Source: Escherichia sp. E1V33
GTDB lineage: Bacteria; Pseudomonadota; Gammaproteobacteria; Enterobacterales; Enterobacteriaceae
Assembly: GCF_004211955.1 (NCBI RefSeq)
Contig: NZ_RHJI01000004.1
Span: 62,001 to 126,000, forward strand
Direction of reading: 5' to 3'
Length of the DNA stretch: 64,000 nucleotides
This document shows positions 45,459-56,704 of this stretch, piece after piece. Position 1 is the stretch's first letter, and each line of letters begins with the position of its first letter. A program made the position numbers and the translations under genes. The notes below the pieces were generated by a model. It worked only from the letters and a program-made list of their open reading frames with translations, did not search any database and was not told where the DNA came from.

Positions 45459-46025
45459 ATGTACGAGCGTTATGCAGGTTTAATTTTTGATATGGATGGC
45501 ACAATCCTGGATACGGAGCCTACGCACCGTAAAGCGTGGCGCGAAGTATTAGGGCACTACGGTCTTCAGTACGATGTTCAGGCGATGATTGCGCTTAATG
45601 GCTCGCCCACCTGGCGCATTGCTCAGGCGATTATTGAGCTGAATCAGGCAGATCTCGACCCGCATGCTCTGGCGCGTGAAAAAACAGAGGCGGTAAGAAG
45701 TATGCTGCTGGATAGCGTCAAGCCGCTTCCTCTTGTCGAAGTGGTGAAAAGCTGGCACGGACGTCGACCAATGGCTGTAGGAACGGGGAGTGAAAGCGCT
45801 ATCGCTGAGGCATTGCTGGCGCACTTGGGATTACGCCGTTATTTTGACACCGTCGTTGCCGCCGATCACGTCAAACATCATAAACCTGCGCCAGACACAT
45901 TTTTGTTGTGCGCGCAGCGTATGGGCGTGCAACCAACACAGTGTGTGGTCTTTGAAGATGCTGATTTCGGTATTCAGGCTGCTCGCGCTGCAGGCATGGA
46001 CGCTGTGGATGTTCGCTTGCTGTGA
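45459..46025 (+). CDS. yqaB: YqaB, HAD-family fructose-1-phosphatase
   Basis: A 188-residue HAD phosphatase with the nucleophile motif FDMDGTILDTEP, motif II VGTGSES, Lys in HHKPAPDTFL and acidic motif VFEDADFGIQAA. It dephosphorylates fructose 1-phosphate and 6-phosphogluconate. Its end overlaps yqaA by 4 bp. Confidence 0.95.
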   Translation: MYERYAGLIFDMDGTILDTEPTHRKAWREVLGHYGLQYDVQAMIALNGSPTWRIAQAIIELNQADLDPHALAREKTEAVRSMLLDSVKPLPLVEVVKSWHGRRPMAVGTGSESAIAEALLAHLGLRRYFDTVVAADHVKHHKPAPDTFLLCAQRMGVQPTQCVVFEDADFGIQAARAAGMDAVDVRLL

Positions 46026-46450
46026 GTGAAGCGTTATCGCTTTTCTCGTTGTTTGCCAGTAGTTTCCTCAGCGCTACACTATTACCCGGTAATTCCGAAG
46101 TCGTCCTGGTTGCAATGTTGCTTTCCGGGGTAAATCATCCCTGGGTTTTAGTGTTAACAGCAACAATGGGTAATAGCCTTGGAGGGCTAACTAACGTTAT
46201 CCTTGGGCGTTTCTTTCCATTGCGCAAAACATCGCGCTGGCAAGAGAAAGCCATCGGCTGGCTGAAACGATATGGTGCAATCACACTATTATTAAGCTGG
46301 ATGCCCGTGGTTGGCGATTTACTGTGTCTGTTAGCGGGGTGGATGCGCATCTCGTGGGGACCGGTAATCTTTTTTTTGTGCCTTGGTAAAGCGTTACGCT
46401 ATGTTGCGATTGCAGTAGCTACCGTTCAGGGCATGATGTGGTGGCACTAA
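46022..46450 (+). CDS. yqaA: YqaA, DedA-related inner-membrane protein
   Basis: A 142-residue protein with four or so membrane segments and a conserved turn (LLPGNSEVVLVAMLLSGV; LLSWMPVVGDLLCLLAG) of the SNARE-associated/VTT superfamily. The function is unproven; membrane lipid or envelope homeostasis is likely for the family. The start codon is GTG overlapping the yqaB stop. Confidence 0.93.
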   Translation: MSEALSLFSLFASSFLSATLLPGNSEVVLVAMLLSGVNHPWVLVLTATMGNSLGGLTNVILGRFFPLRKTSRWQEKAIGWLKRYGAITLLLSWMPVVGDLLCLLAGWMRISWGPVIFFLCLGKALRYVAIAVATVQGMMWWH

Positions 46451-46495
46451 TTGTAGGCCTGCACACATGGCCACCATTACAGTTATGCTAAATAA

Positions 46496-48079
<1,584 letters not shown>

Positions 48080-48088
48080 CAGAAAAGA

Positions 48089-48160
48089 AAAAGGCCACTC
48101 GTGAGTGGCCAAAATTTCATCTCTGAATTCAGGGATGATGATAACAAATGCGCGTCTTTC
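48089..48160 (-). ncRNA. micA: MicA, sigmaE-dependent small RNA
   Basis: The 72-nt minus-strand RNA begins GAAAGACGCGCATTTGTTAT and ends in a hairpin GGCCACTC/GAGTGGCC followed by TTTTT. It pairs with Hfq and represses ompA and other envelope mRNAs. It overlaps the luxS upstream region in the opposite direction. A sigmaE promoter lies at 48167-48193. Confidence 0.95.
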
Positions 48161-48166
48161 ATATAC

Positions 48167-48193
48167 TCAGACTCGCCTGGGAAGAAAGAGTTC
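48167..48193 (-). promoter_or_regulatory. sigmaE promoter of micA
   Basis: On the minus strand GAACT (48193-48189) and TCTGA (48171-48167) match the sigmaE -35 and -10 elements with the usual spacing, 6 bp before the RNA start. Confidence 0.8.
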
Positions 48194-48228
48194 AGAATAT
48201 TTAAAAAAAATTTACCGGAGGTGGCTAA

Positions 48229-48744
48229 ATGCCGTTGTTAGATAGCTTCACAGTCGATCATACCCGGATGGAAGCGCCTGCAGTTCGGGTGGCGAAAACA
48301 ATGAACACCCCGCATGGCGACGCAATTACCGTGTTCGATCTTCGCTTCTGCGTGCCGAACAAAGAAGTGATGCCAGAAAGAGGGATCCATACTCTGGAGC
48401 ACCTGTTTGCTGGTTTTATGCGTAACCATCTTAACGGTAATGGCGTTGAGATTATCGATATCTCACCAATGGGCTGCCGCACTGGTTTTTATATGAGTCT
48501 GATTGGTACGCCTGATGAGCAGCGTGTCGCTGACGCCTGGAAAGCGGCAATGGAAGACGTGCTGAAAGTGCAGGATCAGAATCAGATCCCGGAACTGAAC
48601 GTCTATCAGTGTGGCACTTACCAGATGCACTCTTTGCAGGAAGCACAGGATATTGCGCGTAGCATTCTGGAACGCGACGTGCGCATCAACAGCAACGAAG
48701 AACTGGCGCTGCCGAAAGAGAAGTTGCAGGAACTGCACATCTAG
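48229..48744 (+). CDS. luxS: LuxS, S-ribosylhomocysteine lyase
   Basis: A 171-residue enzyme with the metal-binding [14 protein letters not shown] and a conserved Cys in [10 protein letters not shown]. It cleaves S-ribosylhomocysteine to homocysteine and DPD, the autoinducer-2 precursor. A GGAGGTGGCTAA leader precedes the ATG. Confidence 0.98.
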
Positions 48745-48778
48745 GAGCAGGATCACAACGATTGTGCATCCGGAGAAT

Positions 48779-48802
48779 GCCACCTGTGCAACGACAGGTG
48801 GC
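48779..48802. terminator. hairpin between luxS and the autotransporter
   Basis: GCCACCTGT at 48779-48787 pairs with ACAGGTGGC at 48794-48802. It lies between the convergent stops. No U-run is seen on either side. Confidence 0.6.
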
Positions 48803-48811
48803 AAATTGACA

Positions 48812-51421
48812 TCAGAAGAGATATTTCATGCCCAGTATTCCCTGGGTATCGCTGTAACCGCTATCCCCCACCTGCTGGGCGACATTGCCCCACAGTTGCA
48901 GATGCGGGTCAATCTCACCTTCAACACCTATTTTTAACTCTCCAATGTTTCGCGTACCGGCGATCTTGTCGCTGATGTTATCCATCTTAACGCTGTAATT
49001 GTGGGAGTTATAAATCCAGTTGGCTTCCACAAATGGCTGGAAGGAGCGGTCTTTATTATCATCGATGTGGTTATGGCCTTGCAGATACGCCTTCATCCCC
49101 AGCCGCGTTTGCAGATTGCCTTCGGTGCTGTCCTCAACAAGCGTGCCATTGTCTTCCGTATGATTGTCTGCCTTCACGTCCATCCACGTCAGCTGCATTT
49201 TGGGCTGCAACCAGTAGCTGGTACGGGCATCTGCGCTTTCACCGAGACGGAAGGTATAACCCGTTTCAATGGCGGCGGTGATGCCGTCAGAATGATATTT
49301 CTCACTCGGCAGATCCTCTCCTTTCACGGAGTTATCAAACCAGTTGTATAACAGCCAGCTATCAACATAGGTTCCGGTTTTGTCTGCTTCGTTAGCGTAC
49401 CAGGTACCATACATCCCCACGCTGTAACCGTCTATTTGCCCATGAGAATTGTATCCGGTCAGGTTGGAGTGTGTGCGACTCTTATTGTTGGCATAGCCAG
49501 CCATTAAACCGAGATGCCAGCGATCAAGATCGTTACTGCTCCATTGCGCGAGGTCACCGCCCAGTTGCAGAACATAACGGTTGCTCTGAGTATTTAACTC
49601 ATCCGAACTGTCTTTAAAGCGGTTATGCCCGCCAATGTTTCTCATCCACAAACTGGTAACTTTTTGCTCGCCGGTTAGCAGGTCCGTGTATTGTGTTTCA
49701 CCAAGACGGTCATGCAGTCGGGTATTGAACAAGGTATTTGCAGCCTGAATATTAGCCAGATAGCTGCCAATCTCCGGGCGATACTGATGCTTTCTTTCTG
49801 GCAGCGGTTCAGGTGCAACGGGGGTATCCGGTGAAGCAGGTGTATAAGGTGACGCGGGTGGGATATCAGGCGTATCAGGTATTACAGGTGCAATGGGGGG
49901 GATAATGGGGATTTCACTGGTTAAGTACCAATTCTGATCGTCGCTTTTGGTTACGTTGTAATCATAGGCACCAGCAACAATACGACCTTCTTTAGTGAAA
50001 GTCCCCTTTGACAGACCCCCAACTTCCACAATTTGTATGCCTTCCAGGGTATCTGCCCCTCGACCACCTGCATTGTTAACTTTGACGCGGGTACTACCAG
50101 CAGTATCGCCTTTTACGACGAGTTTATCCGTTACGGAATTATCTTCACCTAATGCAGTGTGCATGATTAACAGGGCATTATCGGCGGTGTAGTTGCCGTT
50201 AATGGTGAGTGTTGTTGGCGTGAATTCGTGGCCATTTTTGTACGAAGAAAATGTCGCTGTTCCCGCCAGCGCCAGAGTATTTAATGTTTGCGAATGCGTG
50301 TTTAAATCGAGATGACCAGCACTGTCGACAACATAATCCGAGTTTGGGCTGAAGGTATCGTTGATACCGGCACGCAAGGTGCCTTTACTAATATTCGTTT
50401 GGCCAGAGTAGGTATTTGCGCCAGTCAACGTAGTGATTCCTGAACCTACCTGGTTAATCTCGCCTTTGCCAACTATATCCGCAGCCAGGATAAAATCTTC
50501 GCTGGAGTGGTTAAAATTAATTTGGGCAGTACTACTCCCGACATCGCTTCCCATATGGATAGTTGGCGTCTTGATGATTCCCGCTTTCTGCTCGGCTTCT
50601 CCCACAGTCCCACCTATGTTTAGAATACCGGTGCTGGTGTCTGCCATCCCAAGCCAGATAAATTGATTAGCGCTGACCGTGGCATTATTACTCACGGTAA
50701 GTATCCCCTTGGCCTCGTTCTGCGATGGATCCAATCCTCCAAGGCTGATAAATTCATTTACTGTTAATGAAGAATTGTCGCCATCAACCAGCGTTTCACC
50801 GTATCCAGTCCCGTGAAAATCACCCATATTTCCAGTAAAACCAATGAGCACATCTTTTGATGCTGTAAGACGACCGCCATGAGTTATTTCAAGTTTACCT
50901 GTCCCCTGATCGCCAACCATCACATATCTTGCAGAAACGGAAGAACCCGCACCGTCAATAATAACTTGCCCTTGAGCCTGGTAATTAAATTCACCGATTC
51001 TGAATTCATTTAAATCGGTGATGGTACTGCCGCTAAGTACCATTAAAGTTCCTGAACCACCATTAGTGCCTAAATAAACGTCGCGTTCATTAGGCGATGC
51101 ATTACTAAGCGTCAGATGAGTATTGTTTTCTAATTTCACTACCCCTGAGGTAGCATTGCCGATTATGATTTTTGACGTAGTCAGATCCCGCCCGTCTATA
51201 TTCAATGTTCCTTCGCTTTTTGAACCAACATTAAGATAATGAAATTGATCCCAGACTGATGAATTATTTTCGGATGAGGATAGCGTTACAACATCATTAT
51301 TGTTGATGGTAACATCACTGTTGATGGTCGTGGGTGGTGTCCATGCCAGAGAAACGGGCATTGATAACACGGTCGGAATAGCTATTGCCAGCGTTGGTAA
51401 GGGATGCTTCCTGATATTCAT
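48812..51421 (-). CDS. type Va autotransporter (AIDA/pertactin-like)
   Basis: This 869-residue secreted protein has a signal peptide (residues about 1-27, NIRKHPLPTLAIAIP... ending SLA), then a beta-helical passenger of short repeats such as GTLNIDGRDL, GTGKLEITHGG and GILNIGG. A passenger-associated transport repeat (GITTLTGANTYSGQTNISKG) lies near residue 340. A Pro-rich linker occupies residues about 502-542, and a C-terminal beta-barrel ends in LGMKYLF, the expected terminal Phe. The frame opens at 51436, but AGAGGAAC places the start at ATG 51421. It lies where luxS and emrB are neighbours in K-12, and base composition is lower in G+C than its neighbours. An adhesion or biofilm role is inferred from the family. 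Confidence 0.85.
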   Translation of the reverse strand: MNIRKHPLPTLAIAIPTVLSMPVSLAWTPPTTINSDVTINNNDVVTLSSSENNSSVWDQFHYLNVGSKSEGTLNIDGRDLTTSKIIIGNATSGVVKLENNTHLTLSNASPNERDVYLGTNGGSGTLMVLSGSTITDLNEFRIGEFNYQAQGQVIIDGAGSSVSARYVMVGDQGTGKLEITHGGRLTASKDVLIGFTGNMGDFHGTGYGETLVDGDNSSLTVNEFISLGGLDPSQNEAKGILTVSNNATVSANQFIWLGMADTSTGILNIGGTVGEAEQKAGIIKTPTIHMGSDVGSSTAQINFNHSSEDFILAADIVGKGEINQVGSGITTLTGANTYSGQTNISKGTLRAGINDTFSPNSDYVVDSAGHLDLNTHSQTLNTLALAGTATFSSYKNGHEFTPTTLTINGNYTADNALLIMHTALGEDNSVTDKLVVKGDTAGSTRVKVNNAGGRGADTLEGIQIVEVGGLSKGTFTKEGRIVAGAYDYNVTKSDDQNWYLTSEIPIIPPIAPVIPDTPDIPPASPYTPASPDTPVAPEPLPERKHQYRPEIGSYLANIQAANTLFNTRLHDRLGETQYTDLLTGEQKVTSLWMRNIGGHNRFKDSSDELNTQSNRYVLQLGGDLAQWSSNDLDRWHLGLMAGYANNKSRTHSNLTGYNSHGQIDGYSVGMYGTWYANEADKTGTYVDSWLLYNWFDNSVKGEDLPSEKYHSDGITAAIETGYTFRLGESADARTSYWLQPKMQLTWMDVKADNHTEDNGTLVEDSTEGNLQTRLGMKAYLQGHNHIDDNKDRSFQPFVEANWIYNSHNYSVKMDNISDKIAGTRNIGELKIGVEGEIDPHLQLWGNVAQQVGDSGYSDTQGILGMKYLF

Positions 51422-52011
51422 AAAGTTCCTCTTCATCCTTATGATTTATTTTTAGATAAATAACGAATTCACAGTAAAAACGTAAAAACTTAGTTTTTTA
51501 ACGTCTTTTAATCAGGCTACTGTTCTACCAATGGAAGGGTAGTGTGTGAAATCAATACTTATAAATCAGTTTAATTTCTAAGTAATTTAATATTAATTTG
51601 TTTTGATGATTTAGGTGTTGTGCTAAAAAATAAGTTGCATAGTATTCTGTAGCAAAAATATTTAAATATCTTAGGTGGTAAAAAATGATAAAAAGAAAAA
51701 TTAGGAAAATCATTAAGATATATGGTGTAGATATTTTTTTTGGATTTAATAAAAATGACGAATTATTTGCATGTTTATTGTTTGCACATCTTTTTAGAAG
51801 GGGTAAATACCAGGATTTTTATCAAAAAATAATATAAATGTGATTTCTGTGTATCGATAAAATGAATGAAAATATGAGATAAAACACACGATCATTAAGA
51901 AGAATATAAATACATTGTCTGTTTTTTCTGATTGCAGAACTGTTTATTAAGCAACCCTCAATAATGGCATCATTTGGCGTTGATTAAACAACCGTTTGCA
52001 GAATGAGCAAA
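51422..52011. other. AT-rich interval upstream of the autotransporter
   Basis: About 590 bp of very AT-rich DNA separate the autotransporter from emrB. Apart from the short frame at 51685-51837 and the probable promoter region of the autotransporter, nothing recognisable is seen. The composition suggests H-NS silencing and horizontal origin (inference). Confidence 0.5.
51685..51837 (+). CDS. candidate 50-residue small protein
   Basis: ATG at 51685 is preceded by TTAGGTGGTAAAAA, a good ribosome-binding site. The product begins MIKRKIRKIIKIYGVDIFFG, continues with NKNDELFACLLFAHLF and ends QKII. It is basic with alternating charge and looks helical, perhaps a DNA-binding fragment or a small regulator. 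It lies divergent from the autotransporter. I do not recognise it, and chance cannot be excluded in AT-rich DNA. Confidence 0.35.
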   Translation: MIKRKIRKIIKIYGVDIFFGFNKNDELFACLLFAHLFRRGKYQDFYQKII

Positions 52012-52036
52012 TAAAAAGGGAGCCGCAGCTCCCTTT
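52012..52036 (-). terminator. emrB terminator
   Basis: On the minus strand AAAGGGAGC pairs with GCTCCCTTT around a 4-nt loop, followed by TTTAT. It lies 8 bp after the emrB stop. Confidence 0.85.
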
Positions 52037-52043
52037 GACAACC

Positions 52044-53582
52044 TTAGTGCGCACCGCCTCCGCCGCCACCTGCGCCAAAAGGCGGTTTAGCAAACCACAC
52101 CAGCCCCAGCAGGACGAGGAATATCCCGGCTGACATCCAGAAGATCTCATTGGCGGAAATAATCAGCCCCTGATTGGTGATTTGCTGGGCAATCCAGCCA
52201 GATGCCTGCTGTTGCGTCATCCCCAGCCCTTCCAGTTGACTGTACATCGCCTGGGCGTTCGGGTTATACGGGTTCACCGACTCGGTCAACTGCGCATGGT
52301 GCATCGACTCGCGGTTGGTCCACATAGTCGTCGTTATGGACGTACCGATAGACCCCGCCAGCGTTCGCGTAAAGTTGGAGAGGCTCGATGCCGCCGCCAG
52401 TCGTTCCGGTGGCAAACCGGATAGCGTAATGGTGGTCAGCGGCATAAAGAAGCAGGCCACCGCAAACCCCTGGATAAACTGCGGCCAGGCCGACGCGCCA
52501 AAATCCATACCTGGTTCAAAGGTATAGGCACGCCAGTAGAAGCAGACGGCATACATAATAAAGCTAAAGGTTACCAGTCGCCGCATATCCAGTTTATGCG
52601 CAAAGCGGCCGATAATCGGCGACAGGATCACCGGAATAATCCCTACCGGCGCAGAGGCCAGCCCTGCCCATGTTGCCGTGTAGCCGTAGACTTCCTGCAA
52701 CAACTGCGGCAGCAGAACAATTGCGCCGAAGTAGAGCATATACGCGAGGCTGATACACAAGCAGCCAATGGTGAAATTTCGCGACTTAAACAGCGAGAGA
52801 TCGACTATCGGGTTATCGTCGGTCAGCTCCCAGACAATCAGGAAGCAAATAGCCACCACCGCCACCACGGTAAGGATGATAATTTCCTGTGATGAAAACC
52901 AGTCCAGCTCTTTACCGCGGTCGAGCATAATCTGCAGGCTGCCGATACCAATTACCAGCAGTGCCAGCCCCACGGCATCAATCCGCCGCCGTTCGGTGCG
53001 GGTTTCGCGTCCGCGCAGCGTCTGCAATGTCATCAACACCACCGCCACGCCAATCGGCACGTTGATGAAGAATATCCATCCCCAGTGATAATTGTCACTG
53101 ATATAGCCGCCGAGGATCGGGCCGCAAATAGGCGCGACAATCACCGTCATTGACCACAATGCCAGCGCGATCGAGCGTTTGGCTGGCGGGTAGTTATTCA
53201 GCAATAGACTTTGCGAAAGCGGGATCAACGGCCCGGCGACAATCCCCTGAATCACGCGGAAGAAGATCAGCATATTCAGGCTGCTGGAGACACCACACGC
53301 CCACGACGCAATAGCAAAGGCGATGGTTGACCAGAGGAACAGTTTCACTTCCCCGACGCGCTTTGCCAGCCAGCCGGTAAGCGGGATCGAGATGGCATTC
53401 GCCACCCCGAAAGAAGTGATTACCCACGTTCCCTGGCTGAGCGATGAGCCCAGATTCCCGGCGATAGTGGGGATCGCCACGTTAGCAATGGTGGAGTCCA
53501 GCACCTGCATGAATGTCGCCAGTGACAGCGCAATCGTCATAATGACCAGTTGCGCGCCTTCCAGCGGTTTTTGCTGTTGCAT
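52044..53582 (-). CDS. emrB: EmrB, DHA2-type MFS multidrug exporter
   Basis: The 512-residue, 14-segment major facilitator protein includes the family motif DSTIANVAIPTIAGNLG and motif A-like GWLAKRVGEVKLF. With EmrA and TolC it exports uncouplers such as CCCP and other hydrophobic drugs. It ends in a Gly-rich tail (GAGGGGGGAH). ATG 53582 follows AGAGGTG; the frame opens three codons earlier. Confidence 0.97.
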   Translation of the reverse strand: MQQQKPLEGAQLVIMTIALSLATFMQVLDSTIANVAIPTIAGNLGSSLSQGTWVITSFGVANAISIPLTGWLAKRVGEVKLFLWSTIAFAIASWACGVSSSLNMLIFFRVIQGIVAGPLIPLSQSLLLNNYPPAKRSIALALWSMTVIVAPICGPILGGYISDNYHWGWIFFINVPIGVAVVLMTLQTLRGRETRTERRRIDAVGLALLVIGIGSLQIMLDRGKELDWFSSQEIIILTVVAVVAICFLIVWELTDDNPIVDLSLFKSRNFTIGCLCISLAYMLYFGAIVLLPQLLQEVYGYTATWAGLASAPVGIIPVILSPIIGRFAHKLDMRRLVTFSFIMYAVCFYWRAYTFEPGMDFGASAWPQFIQGFAVACFFMPLTTITLSGLPPERLAAASSLSNFTRTLAGSIGTSITTTMWTNRESMHHAQLTESVNPYNPNAQAMYSQLEGLGMTQQQASGWIAQQITNQGLIISANEIFWMSAGIFLVLLGLVWFAKPPFGAGGGGGGAH

Positions 53583-53598
53583 CACACGCACCTCTGGA

Positions 53599-54771
53599 TT
53601 AGCCAGCGTTAGCTTTTACGATATCGTCGATCAGTTTATTGACAGGTTCCAGGCTGATTTCACGCGCGGTACTTACCGCGACCGGTGTGGAGCGTACTTT
53701 GTTTGCCAGTACCTGACCGTCACGGTTAGTGGTATTGACGCTCACCAGCGTGGATAAACCGATACGCAGCGGGTATTGCTCCAGCTGTTTCTGGTCCAGT
53801 TCGATACGAACAGGCAAACGCTGAACCACTTTGATCCAGTTACCGGTGGCGTTTTGCGCCGGAAGCAGTGAGAACGCGCTACCCGTCCCCATATCCAGAC
53901 CAACCACTTTACCGGTGTATTTCACATCATCGCCGTAAATATCCGTGGTGATGGTGACCGGCTGGCCGATGCGCATATTGGCAATCTGCGTCTCTTTAAA
54001 GTTGGCATCTACCCACATATTCGTGGCTGGAACGACCGCCATCAGCGGCGTCGTTGGGCTAATTTGGGCACCCGGTTGCACGGCACGACGGGAAACATAG
54101 CCGGTCATCGGACTGACAATACGGGTACGCTCCAGTGCCAGCCAGGCGTTACGTACTTCGGTGGCAGCCTGTTGCACGGCAGGCTGATCTTCCAGTTTAG
54201 TCCCCAGAATCATCGCCTGATTGGCATTGTATTGTTGAATGGCGACGTCCAATTGAGCCTGGGCGCTGGTGACGGCGTCGCGGGCGTGTTGCAGCTCTTC
54301 GCGGCCAATCAGGTTGGCATTGCCCAGCGGCACGCGACGGTTGTAATCACTCTGAGCTTTGGTGAGGGCGATTTTCTGCACCTCAATATTTGCCTGCAAC
54401 TGTTTGCTGTTAATCATCAGTTGGTGGGTTTGACGTACGCTGGAAGCCAGCGCAGTTTTGGCTTTTTCAAACGCCTGGCGAGCATCCGTCGGGTCGAGAG
54501 TGACCAGCACATCGCCTTCTTTTACAAAATCGGTGTTATCGGCCCAGACTTTCGTCACACTGCCTGACACCTGAGACATAATTTGAATCTGATTTCCTGC
54601 CACGTATGCGTCATCAGTTTCTTCAAAATGACGCAGTACCAAAAACCAATAAATCCCTATCGCTACGGCAATAATAATAAAGAGCAAGGTGAGAAGGAGG
54701 AGCAGACGCTTACGTTTGCCGCTCTTCTTTACCGGTTGCTGCGGGGTTTGTGTCTCCGCATTTGCGCTCAT
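53599..54771 (-). CDS. emrA: EmrA, membrane-fusion protein of the EmrAB-TolC pump
   Basis: The 390-residue protein has one N-terminal membrane segment (LLLLLTLLFIIIAVAIGIYW), a split biotinyl-lipoyl domain (DAYVAGNQIQIMSQVSG) and a long coiled-coil hairpin (residues about 90-205). It bridges EmrB to TolC. ATG 54771 follows GGAGAATACT; the frame opens four codons earlier. The gene lies 16 bp before emrB. Confidence 0.97.
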   Translation of the reverse strand: MSANAETQTPQQPVKKSGKRKRLLLLLTLLFIIIAVAIGIYWFLVLRHFEETDDAYVAGNQIQIMSQVSGSVTKVWADNTDFVKEGDVLVTLDPTDARQAFEKAKTALASSVRQTHQLMINSKQLQANIEVQKIALTKAQSDYNRRVPLGNANLIGREELQHARDAVTSAQAQLDVAIQQYNANQAMILGTKLEDQPAVQQAATEVRNAWLALERTRIVSPMTGYVSRRAVQPGAQISPTTPLMAVVPATNMWVDANFKETQIANMRIGQPVTITTDIYGDDVKYTGKVVGLDMGTGSAFSLLPAQNATGNWIKVVQRLPVRIELDQKQLEQYPLRIGLSTLVSVNTTNRDGQVLANKVRSTPVAVSTAREISLEPVNKLIDDIVKANAG

Positions 54772-54897
54772 AGTATTCTCCACGATCTTCTTAACTCATC
54801 GGCTGAGCCGACCTGCTTGCCAAAAAGGCCAGCACGTTGCGATGCTGGCCGGTCAGTTTTTCTTTTATTAAATCTGGATTTTGAGCGAGATGACGCG

Positions 54898-55428
54898 TTA
54901 GCTCATCGCTTCGAGAACCGCACCGTCTTGTTCCATCTGATCGAGACGGGAGAGTAATTTACGGGTGATTTGCTCGAGCTGATCTTTTTCTGTTGTGCTG
55001 AGCGCGGACCAGAGTTGATGCAGGCAGTTATGCTGCGGCGGTAAAACCTCGCGCAAAAACTCGTGACCTTTTTCCGTTAATTGCAGATGCAGGCAGCGGC
55101 GATCGTTATCGCTTTCACGACGTTCGATCCAGCCACGTTTTTCCAGCTCATCGGCAATACGCGTCGCATTGGTACGGGATGATCCAAGAGCACAACTCAA
55201 TTCAGAAGGCTGAATACTGTGGTTTTCCTGAGACTCCAGCGTAATCAACGCCATAAACAACGTCTCGTTAATCCCCTGAGCCTTCAGCATTTTATTGCGG
55301 TTCTCCAGCAGCTTGCTTTGCATGTGCATACAAAGACGGGTCAGAAGGATCTCCTGATAAGGAAAATCTTCGTGGCGGCTGGCGCGAAATTTTAGCATTT
55401 GTTCAATGGGCGTAAACGAACTATCCAT
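54898..55428 (-). CDS. emrR: EmrR (MprA), MarR-family repressor of emrAB
   Basis: The 176-residue protein has a winged helix in [20 protein letters not shown] and the wing [20 protein letters not shown]. It represses emrRAB and is released by ligands such as salicylate and CCCP. It is the first gene of emrRAB, 126 bp before emrA. Confidence 0.97.
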   Translation of the reverse strand: MDSSFTPIEQMLKFRASRHEDFPYQEILLTRLCMHMQSKLLENRNKMLKAQGINETLFMALITLESQENHSIQPSELSCALGSSRTNATRIADELEKRGWIERRESDNDRRCLHLQLTEKGHEFLREVLPPQHNCLHQLWSALSTTEKDQLEQITRKLLSRLDQMEQDGAVLEAMS

Positions 55429-55518
55429 TTGGGTATGACCTCATTAATTTCAGCCGATATAGTAACGACAGTGACAAATAAAGTAAATGTATTGTTTTAG
55501 AAAAATGATTCTTGTGGT

Positions 55519-55854
55519 CTATAGAAACGTCATCACTTTCCACGTCAGCCCGTAGGCCAGCGCACTCAATAGAGTGGGAATAATGATGCTTCGTGTTTTA
55601 TAGAAACTGGCTCCCAGTACCGCAAAACCGACCAGCGTGGGTACGAAACGGCGTGAGTCGTGCATCACTTCTGGTGCGGTAGAGACAACCAGCAGAGCGC
55701 AAATCGAGGCGATGCCAATGGTGTCGAGCAAAATACCCACTGCGCCACGCCTGGTTGGGCGGGCATTGCCCACTCGCAGGCGTAGGGGTAAATAGCGGAA
55801 GCAGTAATTCGCCGCGCCAACCAGTAATCCAAGCAGCAGAACCTCATAGCTCAT
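55519..55854 (-). CDS. ygaH: YgaH, AzlD-like subunit of the L-valine exporter
   Basis: A 111-residue membrane protein with three or four segments, of the AzlD family. With YgaZ it exports L-valine. It overlaps ygaZ by 11 bp, which indicates coupled translation. Confidence 0.95.
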   Translation of the reverse strand: MSYEVLLLGLLVGAANYCFRYLPLRLRVGNARPTRRGAVGILLDTIGIASICALLVVSTAPEVMHDSRRFVPTLVGFAVLGASFYKTRSIIIPTLLSALAYGLTWKVMTFL

Positions 55855-56581
55855 CAGGTGCTCCTTGCCAGAATGACTGGATTAACGCGGTGAGGCAGCC
55901 AAAGACAATGCCTGCCAGAATGGCGACGGGAATAGAAAATAGCGTTACGCCAGCAAGGGCACCAACTAACGCTGCGGTAACGCAAAGAGATTGTTTGCGC
56001 TGGAAAGAGGCGAGCAGAAAACTCATAAAGAGTGCCGGCAGCATAAAGCCTAATGCTGCTTCAACGGCTGGATAACCTTGCAGCAAACCGCTGCCCGAAA
56101 ATGCCCCTATTACCGTACCAAATACCCACGATGACCATGAACTGAAGGCAATGCCGATCATCCAGTTTTCGCTCCAGCGGCGATTATTACGTACCAGTTT
56201 TGCCGTTGCGGCGGCAAAAACTTCGTCCGTCAGGCCAAACGCCCACAATGCGGTTTTCGATTTTTGCAGGCGTTGAACAATGCGGCTACGCAACGATGGA
56301 CCATACAGTACATGGCGAACATCCATTGCCATAACGGTCAATGCTGCTACCCACAAGCTACTGCCAGCTGCCAGCATCGCGGTGATGACAAACTGGCTCG
56401 CTCCTGCATAAATAATGCAGGAGAAAAAAACGCTTTCCAGGGGAGTGAATCCCAGACGGGTCGCATTCAGACCAAATGCAAAGGCCACCGGAATATAACT
56501 AATAACAATCGGTAAACTGTCTTTGCAGCCTTCCATGAAGGTCGCCGAACCAGAAGCTGGCAGTGGAGTAGGGCTTACCAT
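55844..56581 (-). CDS. ygaZ: YgaZ, AzlC-like subunit of the L-valine exporter
   Basis: A 245-residue membrane protein of the AzlC family ([37 protein letters not shown]). It acts with YgaH in branched-chain amino acid export. The frame is complete. Confidence 0.95.
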   Translation of the reverse strand: MVSPTPLPASGSATFMEGCKDSLPIVISYIPVAFAFGLNATRLGFTPLESVFFSCIIYAGASQFVITAMLAAGSSLWVAALTVMAMDVRHVLYGPSLRSRIVQRLQKSKTALWAFGLTDEVFAAATAKLVRNNRRWSENWMIGIAFSSWSSWVFGTVIGAFSGSGLLQGYPAVEAALGFMLPALFMSFLLASFQRKQSLCVTAALVGALAGVTLFSIPVAILAGIVFGCLTALIQSFWQGAPDEL

Positions 56582-56704
56582 AGAGTGTACGCTTAACGAT
56601 TGTTAATATTATTAATAGACTGAATGAATATCTTAACCTTATCAGACTGATGGGATTCTTAACACCCTTATAAGTGTAAAGCCACGAAAACGGTTGCTGA
56701 TTGC

